Both the position numbers and the translations under genes were made by a program. DNA of 64,000 nt from Longitalea arenae (GTDB taxonomy: Bacteria > Bacteroidota > Bacteroidia > Chitinophagales > Chitinophagaceae): contig NZ_JAFFJX010000002.1 in the NCBI RefSeq assembly GCF_016924755.1, positions 930,001 to 994,000 of the forward strand, in the 5' to 3' direction. Shown piece after piece: positions 1 to 8,249 of the stretch (its first letter is position 1; the number at the start of each line of letters is the position of its first letter). The notes under the pieces were generated by a model. That model had not been told where the DNA came from. It worked only from the letters and a program-made list of their open reading frames with translations, and did no database searches.

Positions 1-355
1 ATGTGATAATTCGATAATGAAATACAGTGCTTACGTTTAAAGCCCTGTACCCTGAAACTTCCTCCCTGCAACCGGTAACTGTAACCGGCTACCAGCAACC
101 GAATTACCACAAAGTTGTATTGCCGCCCCTTTTAATACGCCCTACCTTCGCATTGACAATTGGATATTGAACAATCAATCGTGCGATCTGTACGGCCTTA
201 TCTTTCTCAATCCTTATCAGCATCTATTTTTCTGACATTTATAATCGACTCAATGGGAGCAATGGCAGATGCCGGCAGTTTGGGCAACCAGGCTGTACGG
301 TATCATCGTGGATAATCAGGTAGTGCGACTATGATTTACTGAAGACTATCCACAC

Positions 356-392
356 TGGCAGGCATACAACCTCTTGTGCCTGCCATTTTATT
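356..392 (+). terminator. Rho-independent terminator
   Basis: A perfect 9-bp stem (arms 356-364 and 377-385, TGGCAGGCA and its complement) has a 12-base loop and is followed directly by TTTTATTT. This is a normal intrinsic terminator for plus-strand transcription entering from the left, yet no gene is recognisable just upstream. Confidence 0.7.
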
Positions 393-563
393 TAACAGGT
401 GTTTTAGCGGTGCTAAATCCGTTTGCAGTCCTAATTAATTAAACAAATGTGACATACCATTAACAAAAAAATATAATAAATAGCTATGTAAAATGTACAA
501 AATCGATTAATAAGCCATTAAATTTGAAATAGGTTAATACGCTTTGTTCAGTATTAGTAGCAG

Positions 564-659
564 CTCTCGATCAAGAGGGTTTAGGTTCTGATTACCATAT
601 GCTGTCAGCAGCATATCCGGAGTTCATTAACAGGGAAAGAAAGCTTCACTTTCTTTCCC
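564..659 (+). other. Three consecutive hairpins, possible structured leader or small RNA
   Basis: Three stems follow each other: CTCT/AGAG (564-567 and 574-577), an 8-bp ATATGCTG stem with a 4-base loop (597-604 and 609-616), and a perfect 11-bp GGGAAAGAAAG stem with a 5-base loop (633-643 and 649-659). No T-run follows the last one. The block lies about 100 bases before the promoter-like site of the dehydrogenase gene. No riboswitch class was recognised. Confidence 0.3.
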
Positions 660-755
660 GTTAAATCCGGACCGCCGGCCAATCTTCCGATTAACAATTA
701 TTACCAATTTAGTTTCAATATTTCACGCAGGTATATCGGTTAAAGGAATGTATAA

Positions 756-763
756 TACCTTTG
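756..763 (+). promoter_or_regulatory. Bacteroidota -7 element for the dehydrogenase gene
   Basis: TACCTTTG fits the TAnnTTTG consensus exactly and lies 32 bases before the ATG at 795. No clear TTG -33 element is present at the usual distance, so the call rests on the -7 box and its position. Confidence 0.45.
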
Positions 764-794
764 TAACCCGATACAACGGTAAAACACTTGATAT

Positions 795-2276
795 ATGTTT
801 AAAGACGCAACCATACAGGAGATAGACCAGGTGCTGATCAATGCATGGCAGGCCTTTCGTCAATACCGGAAGTATTCATTAAAGGAGCGGGCCCGATTCA
901 TGCGCACCATTGCTACGGAACTGGAAAATGCAGGTGATGAGCTCATCCAGACCGCCATGCGGGAAACGAACCTGCCTGAGGCGCGTTTACGCAACGAAAG
1001 AGCCCGTACCATGTATCAGCTGACCAGTTATGCCGATGCCTGTGAAAGAGGCGAATGGCTCGAAGCAAGGATCGATACGGCAAATCCGAATAAAACGCCC
1101 CCCAAACCCGATATCCGTAAAATGCTGATCCCGCTGGGTCCCGTAGTAGTGTTTGGCGCCAGTAATTTTCCATTTGCTTATTCCACTGCAGGAGGTGATA
1201 CGGCCTGTGCTTTGGCAGCCGGTTGCCCGGTGATTGTAAAAGCACATCCCGCGCATGCCCAAACATCTGAACTGGTGGCCCAGGCTATACTCAGAGCAGC
1301 AGAAAAATCAGCGCTTCCCAAAGGCGTTTTCGCACATGTGCACGGCGCCTCCCAGGAAGTAGGGAAAGCACTTGTTACGCATCCATATACGAAAGCCGTT
1401 GGCTTTACCGGTTCTTATTTAGGCGGCAAAGCTTTGTTCGACTGGGCCAACCAGCGCAAAGAACCCATACCGGTATTTGCTGAAATGGGCAGTGTGAATC
1501 CCGTGTTCCTGTTACCTGAGAAGTTAAAACAATCCGCGGCTGAGATAGCGAAATTATATGCAGGTTCAATTACATTAGGCGTTGGGCAATTCTGCACCAA
1601 CCCGGGTTTGATCTTTGGTATAGAAAGCGCAGAACTGCAGGAATTCATAACAACCCTCGGCAACGAAATAAAAGCGGTTAGTCCGGGCACCATGTTACAT
1701 CCCGGCATTTCAAAGAACTATTCGGAGAACAGAGCGCGCGCCCTCTCGCAACAAAAGGTAGAGACGGTAGCCGTAAGTGATGCCCAGCCTGCCGAGAACC
1801 AGGGCATACCTACCATCGCCTCGGCCAGTGGTGAAGCGTTCCTGAACAATCCCATTCTGCACCAGGAAGTGTTTGGTCCATATTCCCTGGTTATCCGCTG
1901 CAAAGACCAGCAGGAATTACTGGAAGTGGTTCGTCACCTCGAAGGCCAGTTGACCGCCACCCTGATGGCTACCGAAAATGATATCGTGCAGCATGATGAA
2001 CTGGTAGAAGCCGTAAAAGATATCTGTGGCCGCTTTGTCGTAAATGGCGTGCCTACCGGTGTTGAAGTATGTTTAAGCATGCACCATGGCGGTCCATTCC
2101 CCGCTACCACCGATTCGCGCTTTACTTCGGTTGGGGCAGACGGTATTAAACGTTTTGCAAGGCCGATCGCTTACCAGAACTGGTCAGACAATCTATTGCC
2201 GGATGAATTAAAGAACAGCAATCCTTTGGGGATCTGGAGAACGGTGAATGATGAAGTAACGAAAAGGGGTTTTTAG
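795..2276 (+). CDS. Alpha-ketoglutaric semialdehyde (2,5-dioxovalerate) dehydrogenase
   Basis: This is an aldehyde dehydrogenase of 493 residues. It most resembles the NADP-dependent enzymes that oxidise 2,5-dioxovalerate to 2-oxoglutarate, the last step of hydroxyproline and some sugar-acid catabolism in the cytoplasm. Visible landmarks are FGASNFPFAYS (about 120-130) in the cofactor domain, the GFTGS loop (203-207), the general base Glu230 in FAEMGS, and the catalytic Cys267 in GQFCTNPG. Length and motif order are normal for the family. The ATG at 795 follows a -7 promoter box at 756-763. The downstream hydroxyproline epimerase and D-amino-acid oxidase make the hydroxyproline role more likely than a sugar-acid role. 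Substrate assignment is inferred from context; membership of the family is secure. Confidence 0.85.
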   Translation: MFKDATIQEIDQVLINAWQAFRQYRKYSLKERARFMRTIATELENAGDELIQTAMRETNLPEARLRNERARTMYQLTSYADACERGEWLEARIDTANPNKTPPKPDIRKMLIPLGPVVVFGASNFPFAYSTAGGDTACALAAGCPVIVKAHPAHAQTSELVAQAILRAAEKSALPKGVFAHVHGASQEVGKALVTHPYTKAVGFTGSYLGGKALFDWANQRKEPIPVFAEMGSVNPVFLLPEKLKQSAAEIAKLYAGSITLGVGQFCTNPGLIFGIESAELQEFITTLGNEIKAVSPGTMLHPGISKNYSENRARALSQQKVETVAVSDAQPAENQGIPTIASASGEAFLNNPILHQEVFGPYSLVIRCKDQQELLEVVRHLEGQLTATLMATENDIVQHDELVEAVKDICGRFVVNGVPTGVEVCLSMHHGGPFPATTDSRFTSVGADGIKRFARPIAYQNWSDNLLPDELKNSNPLGIWRTVNDEVTKRGF

Positions 2277-2280
2277 TTTA

Positions 2281-2425
2281 TAGTTTCTTGTTTATAGTTT
2301 ATTGTTCTTCCATTTCAAACTCTCAGGCGAAAACTGTTGCAACCTAAAATTTAAGGCTGATGGTTTCGCGGAGATTTGAAAGCGCGGCAGCAACCATAAA
2401 CAATAAACTATGAACCGTAAACAAG
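2281..2425. repeat. Inverted word-like repeat (GTTTATAGTTTATTG family)
   Basis: The arm at 2287-2306 has its near-complement at 2399-2425, interrupted by a 7-base insertion. The arms are built from iterated GTTTATAG-like words. The same family flanks the IVP gene at about 12205-12236 and 12703-12734. It sits directly behind the dehydrogenase stop codon. Confidence 0.55.
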
Positions 2426-2551
2426 TATTGCCGTTTTTTGCGGCCAACAAAAATATTTCCGCGATCAATTTTTTATTACTTTGATGCGTGTCCAGCGAAT
2501 GTGCTTAGGAGTAAGTCATTCAGGATGAACGCATGACAAACTGTGGGCTTC

Positions 2552-3553
2552 ATGAAAAAAACGTTTTTCTGTATCGATGCGCATACCTGCGGCAACCCGG
2601 TTCGCCTGGTAGCCGGTGGAGGGCCTGTACTCGAGGGTAAGAATATGAGCGAAAAGCGCCAGCACTTCCTGAATGAATATGACTGGATCCGCAAGGGATT
2701 GATGTTTGAGCCCCGCGGCCATGATATGATGAGCGGCAGTATCCTGTACGCGGCCCATGATCCGCAAAATGATATGGCCGTGCTCTTCATTGAAACAAGT
2801 GGTTGCCTGCCGATGTGCGGTCATGGCACCATTGGCACCATCACCATTGCCATAGAAGAAGGATTGATCACACCCAAAGTACCCGGCACCGTTCGCTTAG
2901 AAACACCGGCCGGACTGGTTTTGATCAATTACAAACAGGAAGGAAAAAAGGTGAAAAGCGTTAAGCTGACCAATGTGCCCGCTTACCTCGCAGCAGAAGG
3001 ATTGAAGGTGGTGAGTCCTGATCTGGGTGAACTGACCATCGATGTAGCTTATGGCGGTAATTTTTATGCGATCGTAGACGTACAGCCGAATTTTAAAGGA
3101 CTGGAACACTATGGGGCCGACCAGTTGATCGCCTGGGCCCGTGAATTACGCAAACGAATAAACGCACAATACCAATTTGTACACCCGGAGAACCCGACCA
3201 TTAACGGCTGCTCGCATATTTTATGGACCGGCGCCGTTATTGACCAGCATGCAACGGCGCGAAATGCGGTGTTTTACGGCGACAAGGCCATTGACCGTTC
3301 TCCCTGCGGAACCGGTACATCGGCCCGGATGGCGCAATGGTATGCCAAAGGACAATTGAAGAAAGGGGATGCCTTTATACATGAAAGTATTATTGGCTCG
3401 CAATTCGTGGGGCGCATAGAAGAGGAAACGACGGTAGACGGCAAAGCAGCCATTCGCCCCAGTATAGAAGGCTGGGCCAAAGTATACGGCTACAATACGA
3501 TTACTATTGACCCCGAGGATGATCCGTATGCGTATGGGTTTCAGGTTATTTAA
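2552..3553 (+). CDS. 4-hydroxyproline 2-epimerase (proline racemase family)
   Basis: This cofactor-independent proline racemase family enzyme has 333 residues. It should interconvert trans-4-hydroxy-L-proline and cis-4-hydroxy-D-proline, the entry step of hydroxyproline catabolism. Both family active-site blocks are present: MCGHGT with the first catalytic cysteine (Cys89 from this start) and SPCGTGTSA with the second (Cys252). Two catalytic cysteines separate this group from the Cys/Thr dehydratases. I chose the ATG at 2552. A GTG at 2543 adds only three residues and lacks support. The flanking dehydrogenase and D-amino-acid oxidase are the expected pathway partners. Exact substrate (4-hydroxyproline rather than proline or 3-hydroxyproline) is inferred from those neighbours. 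Confidence 0.85.
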   Translation: MKKTFFCIDAHTCGNPVRLVAGGGPVLEGKNMSEKRQHFLNEYDWIRKGLMFEPRGHDMMSGSILYAAHDPQNDMAVLFIETSGCLPMCGHGTIGTITIAIEEGLITPKVPGTVRLETPAGLVLINYKQEGKKVKSVKLTNVPAYLAAEGLKVVSPDLGELTIDVAYGGNFYAIVDVQPNFKGLEHYGADQLIAWARELRKRINAQYQFVHPENPTINGCSHILWTGAVIDQHATARNAVFYGDKAIDRSPCGTGTSARMAQWYAKGQLKKGDAFIHESIIGSQFVGRIEEETTVDGKAAIRPSIEGWAKVYGYNTITIDPEDDPYAYGFQVI

Positions 3554-3599
3554 GAATCTGTTGAAGTATTAATGGATGGCGTTCAATATATGCAGTAAG

Positions 3600-3680
3600 T
3601 TACCGGTCTCCGCAACTGAGTTATAAGCAGATGGATGAGAGGTTTATCCGCATTAAGGGGCCTGGCAACCGGTAACGCAC
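3600..3680. repeat. GTAACCGG-type intergenic repeat fragment
   Basis: The gap between the epimerase and the oxidase carries short copies of the GTTACCGG/CCGGTAAC words (about 3600-3608 and 3661-3677) that recur in many intergenic gaps of this window. Nothing else is visible here apart from a weak -7-like TATACTTG at 3705-3712. Confidence 0.35.
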
Positions 3681-3729
3681 CATCTGTTATTTTATCATTC
3701 ACTCTATACTTGATCACTAAATACTTCAC

Positions 3730-4977
3730 ATGAGCAAACAGGTTACTATTATTGGCGGCGGCGTTATAGGTCTTTGCTGTGCTTATTACCTGCAAAAAGA
3801 AGGTTATGAAATAACCCTCATTGAAAGAGGTGATATTACCGATGGCACTTCATTCGGGAACGCAGGTTATGTATCACCCAGCCATTTCATTCCCCTCGCT
3901 TCACCCGGTATTGTAGCCCAGGGCTTACGCTGGATGCTCAGTTCAACCAGTCCGTTTTACATTAAGCCCCGCCTGAATCTCGACCTCATCAGGTGGTTGA
4001 TGACCTTCTGGAAACAGGCGAACGCCCAAACGGTAGCTAAAAATATTCCCCCGTTAAATGATATTCTGCAATTAAGCCGCGAGCTCACCAGTGATATTAA
4101 AAATGAATTGGGCAATCGTTTCCGCATGCAGGAAGTGGGCTGTTTCATGCTGTACAAATCGGCCGCTATAGAAAAACATGAAATAGAGCTGGCCAAACAG
4201 GCATCGCAGCTGCAAATTGAAACCAAAATATTGAATGCACAGGAAGTGCAGGCCATGGAGCCGGATGTACAGGTAGATGTAAAGGGCGGCGTGTTATATC
4301 CTATCGACTGCCATCTGCACCCGGGTGATCTCATGCGCACGCTGAAAGAGCATCTGCTGCGGGCAGGTGTAAAACTGCAGTTGAACACTACCGTGACCGG
4401 CTTTGAAAAAAAAGGGAATTCGGTTACAGCCGTCATTACAAATAAAGGGAAGTTCGAATGTTCTCAGCTGGTGCTGGCCAGCGGATCATGGCTGCCCGTG
4501 GTAAGTGAAAAACTGGGCGTTTCTATTCTGTTACAGGCGGGCAAAGGATACAGTATGACGTATGAGAACATGCAGCGGAACCTGCGCTATCCGGCTATCC
4601 TGGTAGATAAAAGAGTGGCGATGACCCCAATGGGCGCCGACCTGCGGATGGGTGGCACCATGGAGATCAGCGGGCTCAATTCTCCCTTACTTGAAAAACG
4701 CGCACAGGCCATTTATAACGGCGCCAAAGCCTATTATCCGGATCTTCCGGTTGCCCTGATGCCGAAAGAAAAGATCTGGTACGGATTACGTCCACTTACA
4801 CCCGACGGATTACCCTATATAGGACCACATAGTAAATACACTAATCTGGTGATCGCCGGCGGACATGCCATGCTTGGTCTCTCCCTGGCCGCCGCTACCG
4901 GTAAACTGGTAGAAGAACTCGTTGCTAAAAAGAAAACCACCATAGATGTAGCTGCTTTCAGACCGGAAAGGTTTTAA
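3730..4977 (+). CDS. FAD-dependent D-amino-acid (D-hydroxyproline) oxidase/dehydrogenase, DadA-like
   Basis: This 415-residue flavoprotein belongs to the DAO/DadA group. The N-terminus carries a Rossmann dinucleotide-binding motif, IIGGGVIGLCCAYYL (residues 6-20), followed by ERG with the ribose-binding acidic residue. The C-terminus has the typical LRPLTPDGLPYIG and GGHAMLGLSLA blocks that close the FAD site. In the hydroxyproline pathway this enzyme oxidises cis-4-hydroxy-D-proline to the pyrroline-hydroxy-carboxylate. Its position right after the 2-epimerase supports that substrate, but family members also act on D-alanine and other D-amino acids. The next pathway enzyme, a DapA-like deaminase, is not present in this window. 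Confidence 0.8.
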   Translation: MSKQVTIIGGGVIGLCCAYYLQKEGYEITLIERGDITDGTSFGNAGYVSPSHFIPLASPGIVAQGLRWMLSSTSPFYIKPRLNLDLIRWLMTFWKQANAQTVAKNIPPLNDILQLSRELTSDIKNELGNRFRMQEVGCFMLYKSAAIEKHEIELAKQASQLQIETKILNAQEVQAMEPDVQVDVKGGVLYPIDCHLHPGDLMRTLKEHLLRAGVKLQLNTTVTGFEKKGNSVTAVITNKGKFECSQLVLASGSWLPVVSEKLGVSILLQAGKGYSMTYENMQRNLRYPAILVDKRVAMTPMGADLRMGGTMEISGLNSPLLEKRAQAIYNGAKAYYPDLPVALMPKEKIWYGLRPLTPDGLPYIGPHSKYTNLVIAGGHAMLGLSLAAATGKLVEELVAKKKTTIDVAAFRPERF

Positions 4978-5092
4978 GAAAAGACAACGAGGCATAAAGG
5001 CAAGAAGGCAAAGAGTTAAAAGCCCAAAGGCGTACAGGCCTTAATCAAAAGGCAACGAGGCATCGAGGCAATAAGGCAGGATGCATAAAGTT
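4978..5092. repeat. Iterated AGGCAACGAGGCA words
   Basis: After the oxidase stop codon, the sequence is built from imperfect copies of AAAGGCAACGAGGCA-like words (about 4984-5010 and 5047-5080). It has no reading frame and is one more family of word-like intergenic repeats in this genome. The remaining bases up to 5223 show no clear signal. Confidence 0.4.
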
Positions 5093-5223
5093 ATTTCCAT
5101 GGGCAGAAAGGTTACAATGCATAATGTCAAAAAGCAAGTGCCAGCTACTATCGCCTTTAATTACAAACGTTTTTAACCTATCAACTTTTCAACTAACTTT
5201 ATGCCCCTTAAAACAAGCCTCAT

Positions 5224-6051
5224 ATGAAAAGATACTTTCTTGCAGCTGCATTCCTTGTTACCGCAACCATCAGCCATGCCCAGGAACATCAACTGGTTAA
5301 AATATGGGAGACAGACACCCTGCTGAAAGTGCCGGAGGCCGTATTATACGATGCAGCCAATAAAGTGCTTTATGTAACGAATATCGACGGCCAGCCCTGG
5401 GACAGGGACAACAAAGGTTCTGTTGGTAAAGTAGGGCTCGATGGAAAGATCATTACCGTTGATTGGGTAACTGGTTTTTCGGCGCCCAAGGGTATGGGTT
5501 TGTATAAAAATAACCTGTATGTGGCAGATGTAGATAAAGTAGCGGTGATCGACATAAAAAAAGGAGTGGTTTCCCAAACCATTCCGGTGGAAGGCGCCCA
5601 GGGCTTAAATGACATTACCATTGACAAAAAAGGGGTTATCTACGTATCCGATTCCAAGAATAAAAAAGTACATCGTATCGAGAACGGGCAGGTAAGCACC
5701 TGGCTCGATAATCTGAAAGGGCCCAACGGCCTGCTCTTCAATAACAATGATCTGTTCGTACTGGATGCGGGTGGTTTGTACAAAGTGGAAAAAGACAAAT
5801 CCTTAACCAAACTCGCTGACGGTATGGAAGGCGGTACGGATGGAGTGGAACATGTAAAAGGAAAAGATTATATCGTCAGCTGCTGGGCCGGCACTATCTG
5901 GTATGTAAATGGCGATGGAACCAAGCAAAATCTCCTGGATACCCGCGACAAAAAGATCAATACGGCCGATATAGGCTATGATGCTAAAAACAGGATCATA
6001 TATGTTCCTACCTTCTTCAAAAATAACATAGTGGCCTATGAACTAAAGTAG
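5224..6051 (+). CDS. Exported SMP-30/NHL-like beta-propeller protein
   Basis: The 275-residue product starts with a clear signal peptide (residues 1-19, cleavage after SHA-Q), so it should act in the periplasm. The body consists of repeated short beta units with AxxxLYVTNxDG, NLYVADVD and GVIYVSDS motifs. These are typical of SMP-30/gluconolactonase or NHL-type six-bladed propellers. Such proteins may be lactonases or simple ligand-binding propellers, and no metal-ligand set could be assigned with confidence. It stands alone between the hydroxyproline genes and bshC with its own gap on both sides. The fold is likely; the substrate is unknown. Confidence 0.65.
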   Translation: MKRYFLAAAFLVTATISHAQEHQLVKIWETDTLLKVPEAVLYDAANKVLYVTNIDGQPWDRDNKGSVGKVGLDGKIITVDWVTGFSAPKGMGLYKNNLYVADVDKVAVIDIKKGVVSQTIPVEGAQGLNDITIDKKGVIYVSDSKNKKVHRIENGQVSTWLDNLKGPNGLLFNNNDLFVLDAGGLYKVEKDKSLTKLADGMEGGTDGVEHVKGKDYIVSCWAGTIWYVNGDGTKQNLLDTRDKKINTADIGYDAKNRIIYVPTFFKNNIVAYELK

Positions 6052-6129
6052 CAATGGAACGTTAAAATTGACGATCAGTTATGGCAATCGTGCCGTTGAT
6101 AGTACTTTTATGTTCGCATTCGCTTATTT

Positions 6130-7725
6130 ATGGATTGTAACTCTACTAATTTACCATTCGAGCAGACCGGTTTTTTTTCAAAGATCATCATTGATTATCT
6201 TAACCAGTCGTCAACTTTACAGCCTTTTTACAAGTACCCGGCTTCTGTGGAAGGAATTGCAATGGCCATACAGGCCCGGCAATCAGTACAGCCCGACCGC
6301 AAACTGCTGGTAACCGAATTGCAAAAACAATATACAGGGCTCAATACTACGGCCCTGGTGCAGCAAAATATTCAACAGTTATTACAACCCAACACCTTTA
6401 CCATTACCACGGCGCATCAGCCGGCCATTTTTACCGGTAACCTGTATTTTATTTATAAGATCGTACATGTTATCAGGCTGGCCGAAAGACTGAAAAAGGA
6501 ATTTCCGGCCAACCATTTTGTGCCGGTATTCTGGATGGGCAGTGAAGATGCCGACCTCGATGAGTTGGGTCATGTATACATGGGTGGTGAAAAACTGGTT
6601 TGGGAAACAAAACAAAAAGGCGCAGTTGGCCGCATGAATACCAGGGGGCTCGATAACCTGATCCACCGGATCGAAGGAGAGTTATCTGTGCAGCCTTATG
6701 GTAAAGAACTGATCCAACTGCTGCGCAGCTGCTATCTGGAAAGTGCCGATATACAAACAGCCACCTTCAAACTGATAAACGCCTTATTTGCTGAATATGG
6801 TTTGATCGTTGTGTTGCCCGATAATGCCAACCTGAAAAGGGTGATGGAAAATGTGTTCCGCGAAGACCTGCTGCAACAAAAACCGGCCAGTATAGTAGGG
6901 AAGACCATTGATAAGTTATCAGAAGAATATAAAGCGCAGGCCCACCCTCGTGATATTAATTTGTTTTACCTGAAGGATGATATTCGCGAACTGATCGAAT
7001 ATAAGCAGGAAAAATACGAAGTAAGAAATACGGAGCTCAGCTTTACCAAAGATGAGATCATGGCCGAGCTGGTCAATCATCCGGAAAGGTTTAGTCCGAA
7101 CGTGATCCTGCGTGGCCTGTACCAGGAAATGGTGCTGCCCAATATTGCCTTTGTTGGCGGTGGCGGTGAAACAGCCTACTGGCTTGAATTGAAAGAGCTC
7201 TTCGAACATTATCAAACGCCATTCCCGGTACTGATCGTACGCAATTCTTTTTTGATCGTAGAGAAGAAATGGCAGGAAAAGATGCAGAAGCTGCAGCTGC
7301 AGCCCAAAGATCTTTTTCAGCATTCACAGCAGTTGCTGACCATGCTGGTAAGCAGGCATAAGAATGGAGAACTGAAATTGAAGAAGGAAGTAGAAGCTGC
7401 GATCCATGTTTATGAGCAGTTAAAGAACAAAGCTGCGGCTATTGACCAGTCATTGACACAGCATGTAGAAGCTTTACAGGCCAGAACGCTGAAGCCTTTA
7501 CAGGAGCTGGAAAAGAAATTACTGCGGGCGGAAAAGAAAAAATACGAAGCCGAGCAACGGCAGATAGAAGCGCTGCGGTCGGCCTTATTCCCCCGCAACG
7601 GATTACAGGAACGTATCGACAATTTTATGCCCTGGTATGCACGCTGGGGCCGGGACTTCATTAAAATAATCTACGAACATTCGCTCACGGTAGAGCAACA
7701 GTTCACTATTTTGGAAGAAAGCTAA
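6130..7725 (+). CDS. bshC: Bacillithiol biosynthesis cysteine-adding enzyme BshC
   Basis: This 531-residue protein matches BshC in length and sequence. BshC adds cysteine to glucosaminyl-malate in the last step of making bacillithiol, the low-molecular-weight thiol used by Firmicutes and many Bacteroidota. Recognisable blocks are TTAHQPAIFTGNLYFIYKI (about residues 98-116), FVPVFWMGSEDADLDE (about 131-146) and FVGGGGETAYWLEL (about 342-355). A long charged coiled-coil stretch follows at about 390-500, as in known BshC structures. The start ATG at 6130 is the first in frame; an overlapping open frame at 6068 is only a shadow. It is a single-gene unit, followed by a tandem repeat block. Confidence 0.92.
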   Translation: MDCNSTNLPFEQTGFFSKIIIDYLNQSSTLQPFYKYPASVEGIAMAIQARQSVQPDRKLLVTELQKQYTGLNTTALVQQNIQQLLQPNTFTITTAHQPAIFTGNLYFIYKIVHVIRLAERLKKEFPANHFVPVFWMGSEDADLDELGHVYMGGEKLVWETKQKGAVGRMNTRGLDNLIHRIEGELSVQPYGKELIQLLRSCYLESADIQTATFKLINALFAEYGLIVVLPDNANLKRVMENVFREDLLQQKPASIVGKTIDKLSEEYKAQAHPRDINLFYLKDDIRELIEYKQEKYEVRNTELSFTKDEIMAELVNHPERFSPNVILRGLYQEMVLPNIAFVGGGGETAYWLELKELFEHYQTPFPVLIVRNSFLIVEKKWQEKMQKLQLQPKDLFQHSQQLLTMLVSRHKNGELKLKKEVEAAIHVYEQLKNKAAAIDQSLTQHVEALQARTLKPLQELEKKLLRAEKKKYEAEQRQIEALRSALFPRNGLQERIDNFMPWYARWGRDFIKIIYEHSLTVEQQFTILEES

Positions 7726-8150
7726 GATCAGTTGCCGGTAACCAGTTACCAGTTACCGGTTACCAGTTACCGGTAACCGGCAACGCCTCTCTAAAACCAT
7801 GAAACTTCCACTTTATCGTTAGTGTAATTTCCTGGTAACCGGTACCCGGTAACCGGCAACGCCTCCCTAAAACCAGGAAACATCCCCCTTATCGTTAGCG
7901 TAATTTCCTGGTACCCGGCAACCGGTAACCGGCAACGCCTCTCTAAAACCATGAAACTTCCACTTTATCGTTAGTGTAATTTCCTGGTAACCGGTACCCG
8001 GTAACCGGCAACGCCTCCCTAAAACCAGGAAACATCCCCCTTATCGTTAGCGTAATTTCCTGGTACCCGGCAACCGGTAACCGGCAACGCCTTCCTTAAA
8101 CCATGAAACTTCCACTTTATCGTTAGCATAGTTTCCGGCAACCGGCAACC
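7726..8150. repeat. 76-bp repeats in an ABAB(A') tandem array (152-bp duplication)
   Basis: Five units start at 7781, 7857, 7933, 8009 and 8085, exactly 76 bases apart. Units 1 and 3 are identical, units 2 and 4 are identical, and A and B units differ at a minority of positions. This means a 152-bp AB pair was duplicated recently. Unit 5 is shorter and diverged. Each unit ends in CCTGGTAACCGG-type words, the same words found in other gaps of the window. The block fills the space between bshC and the TonB receptor gene and has no sensible reading frame. Confidence 0.85.
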
Positions 8151-8216
8151 ACAAACAATTTTCTCTTTGCGTAAACAGTTTTCCCGATTCTGCAAAACAA
8201 ACGCCAGGAGCGCCTG

Positions 8217-8224
8217 TAATTTTG
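8217..8224 (+). promoter_or_regulatory. -7 element for the TonB receptor gene
   Basis: TAATTTTG matches TAnnTTTG exactly and lies 25 bases before the chosen ATG at 8250. No TTG element is evident at the usual -33 position. Confidence 0.5.
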
Positions 8225-8249
8225 CGCCCACAAAAGCGTGTACTCCTTT

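Larger units (their letters stand above)
1..755. other. Long non-coding stretch before the first gene
   Basis: No convincing gene is visible in these 755 bases. It holds a GTAACCGG-type repeat at about 68-110, a rho-independent terminator (356-392), three successive hairpins (564-659) and an AT-rich segment at about 430-540. The terminator suggests that a plus-strand gene once ended, or still ends, just before 356. A short open stretch at about 250-331 is the only candidate and I cannot identify it. The opening bases resemble the word-like repeat at about 63170-63190. Confidence 0.5.

Noticed and set aside
6068-6313. 81-codon frame before and inside bshC
   Set aside because: Mostly overlaps bshC in another frame; it has no family features.
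8019-8231. Minus-strand frame in the 76-bp repeat block
   Set aside because: Encoded entirely by the tandem repeats.
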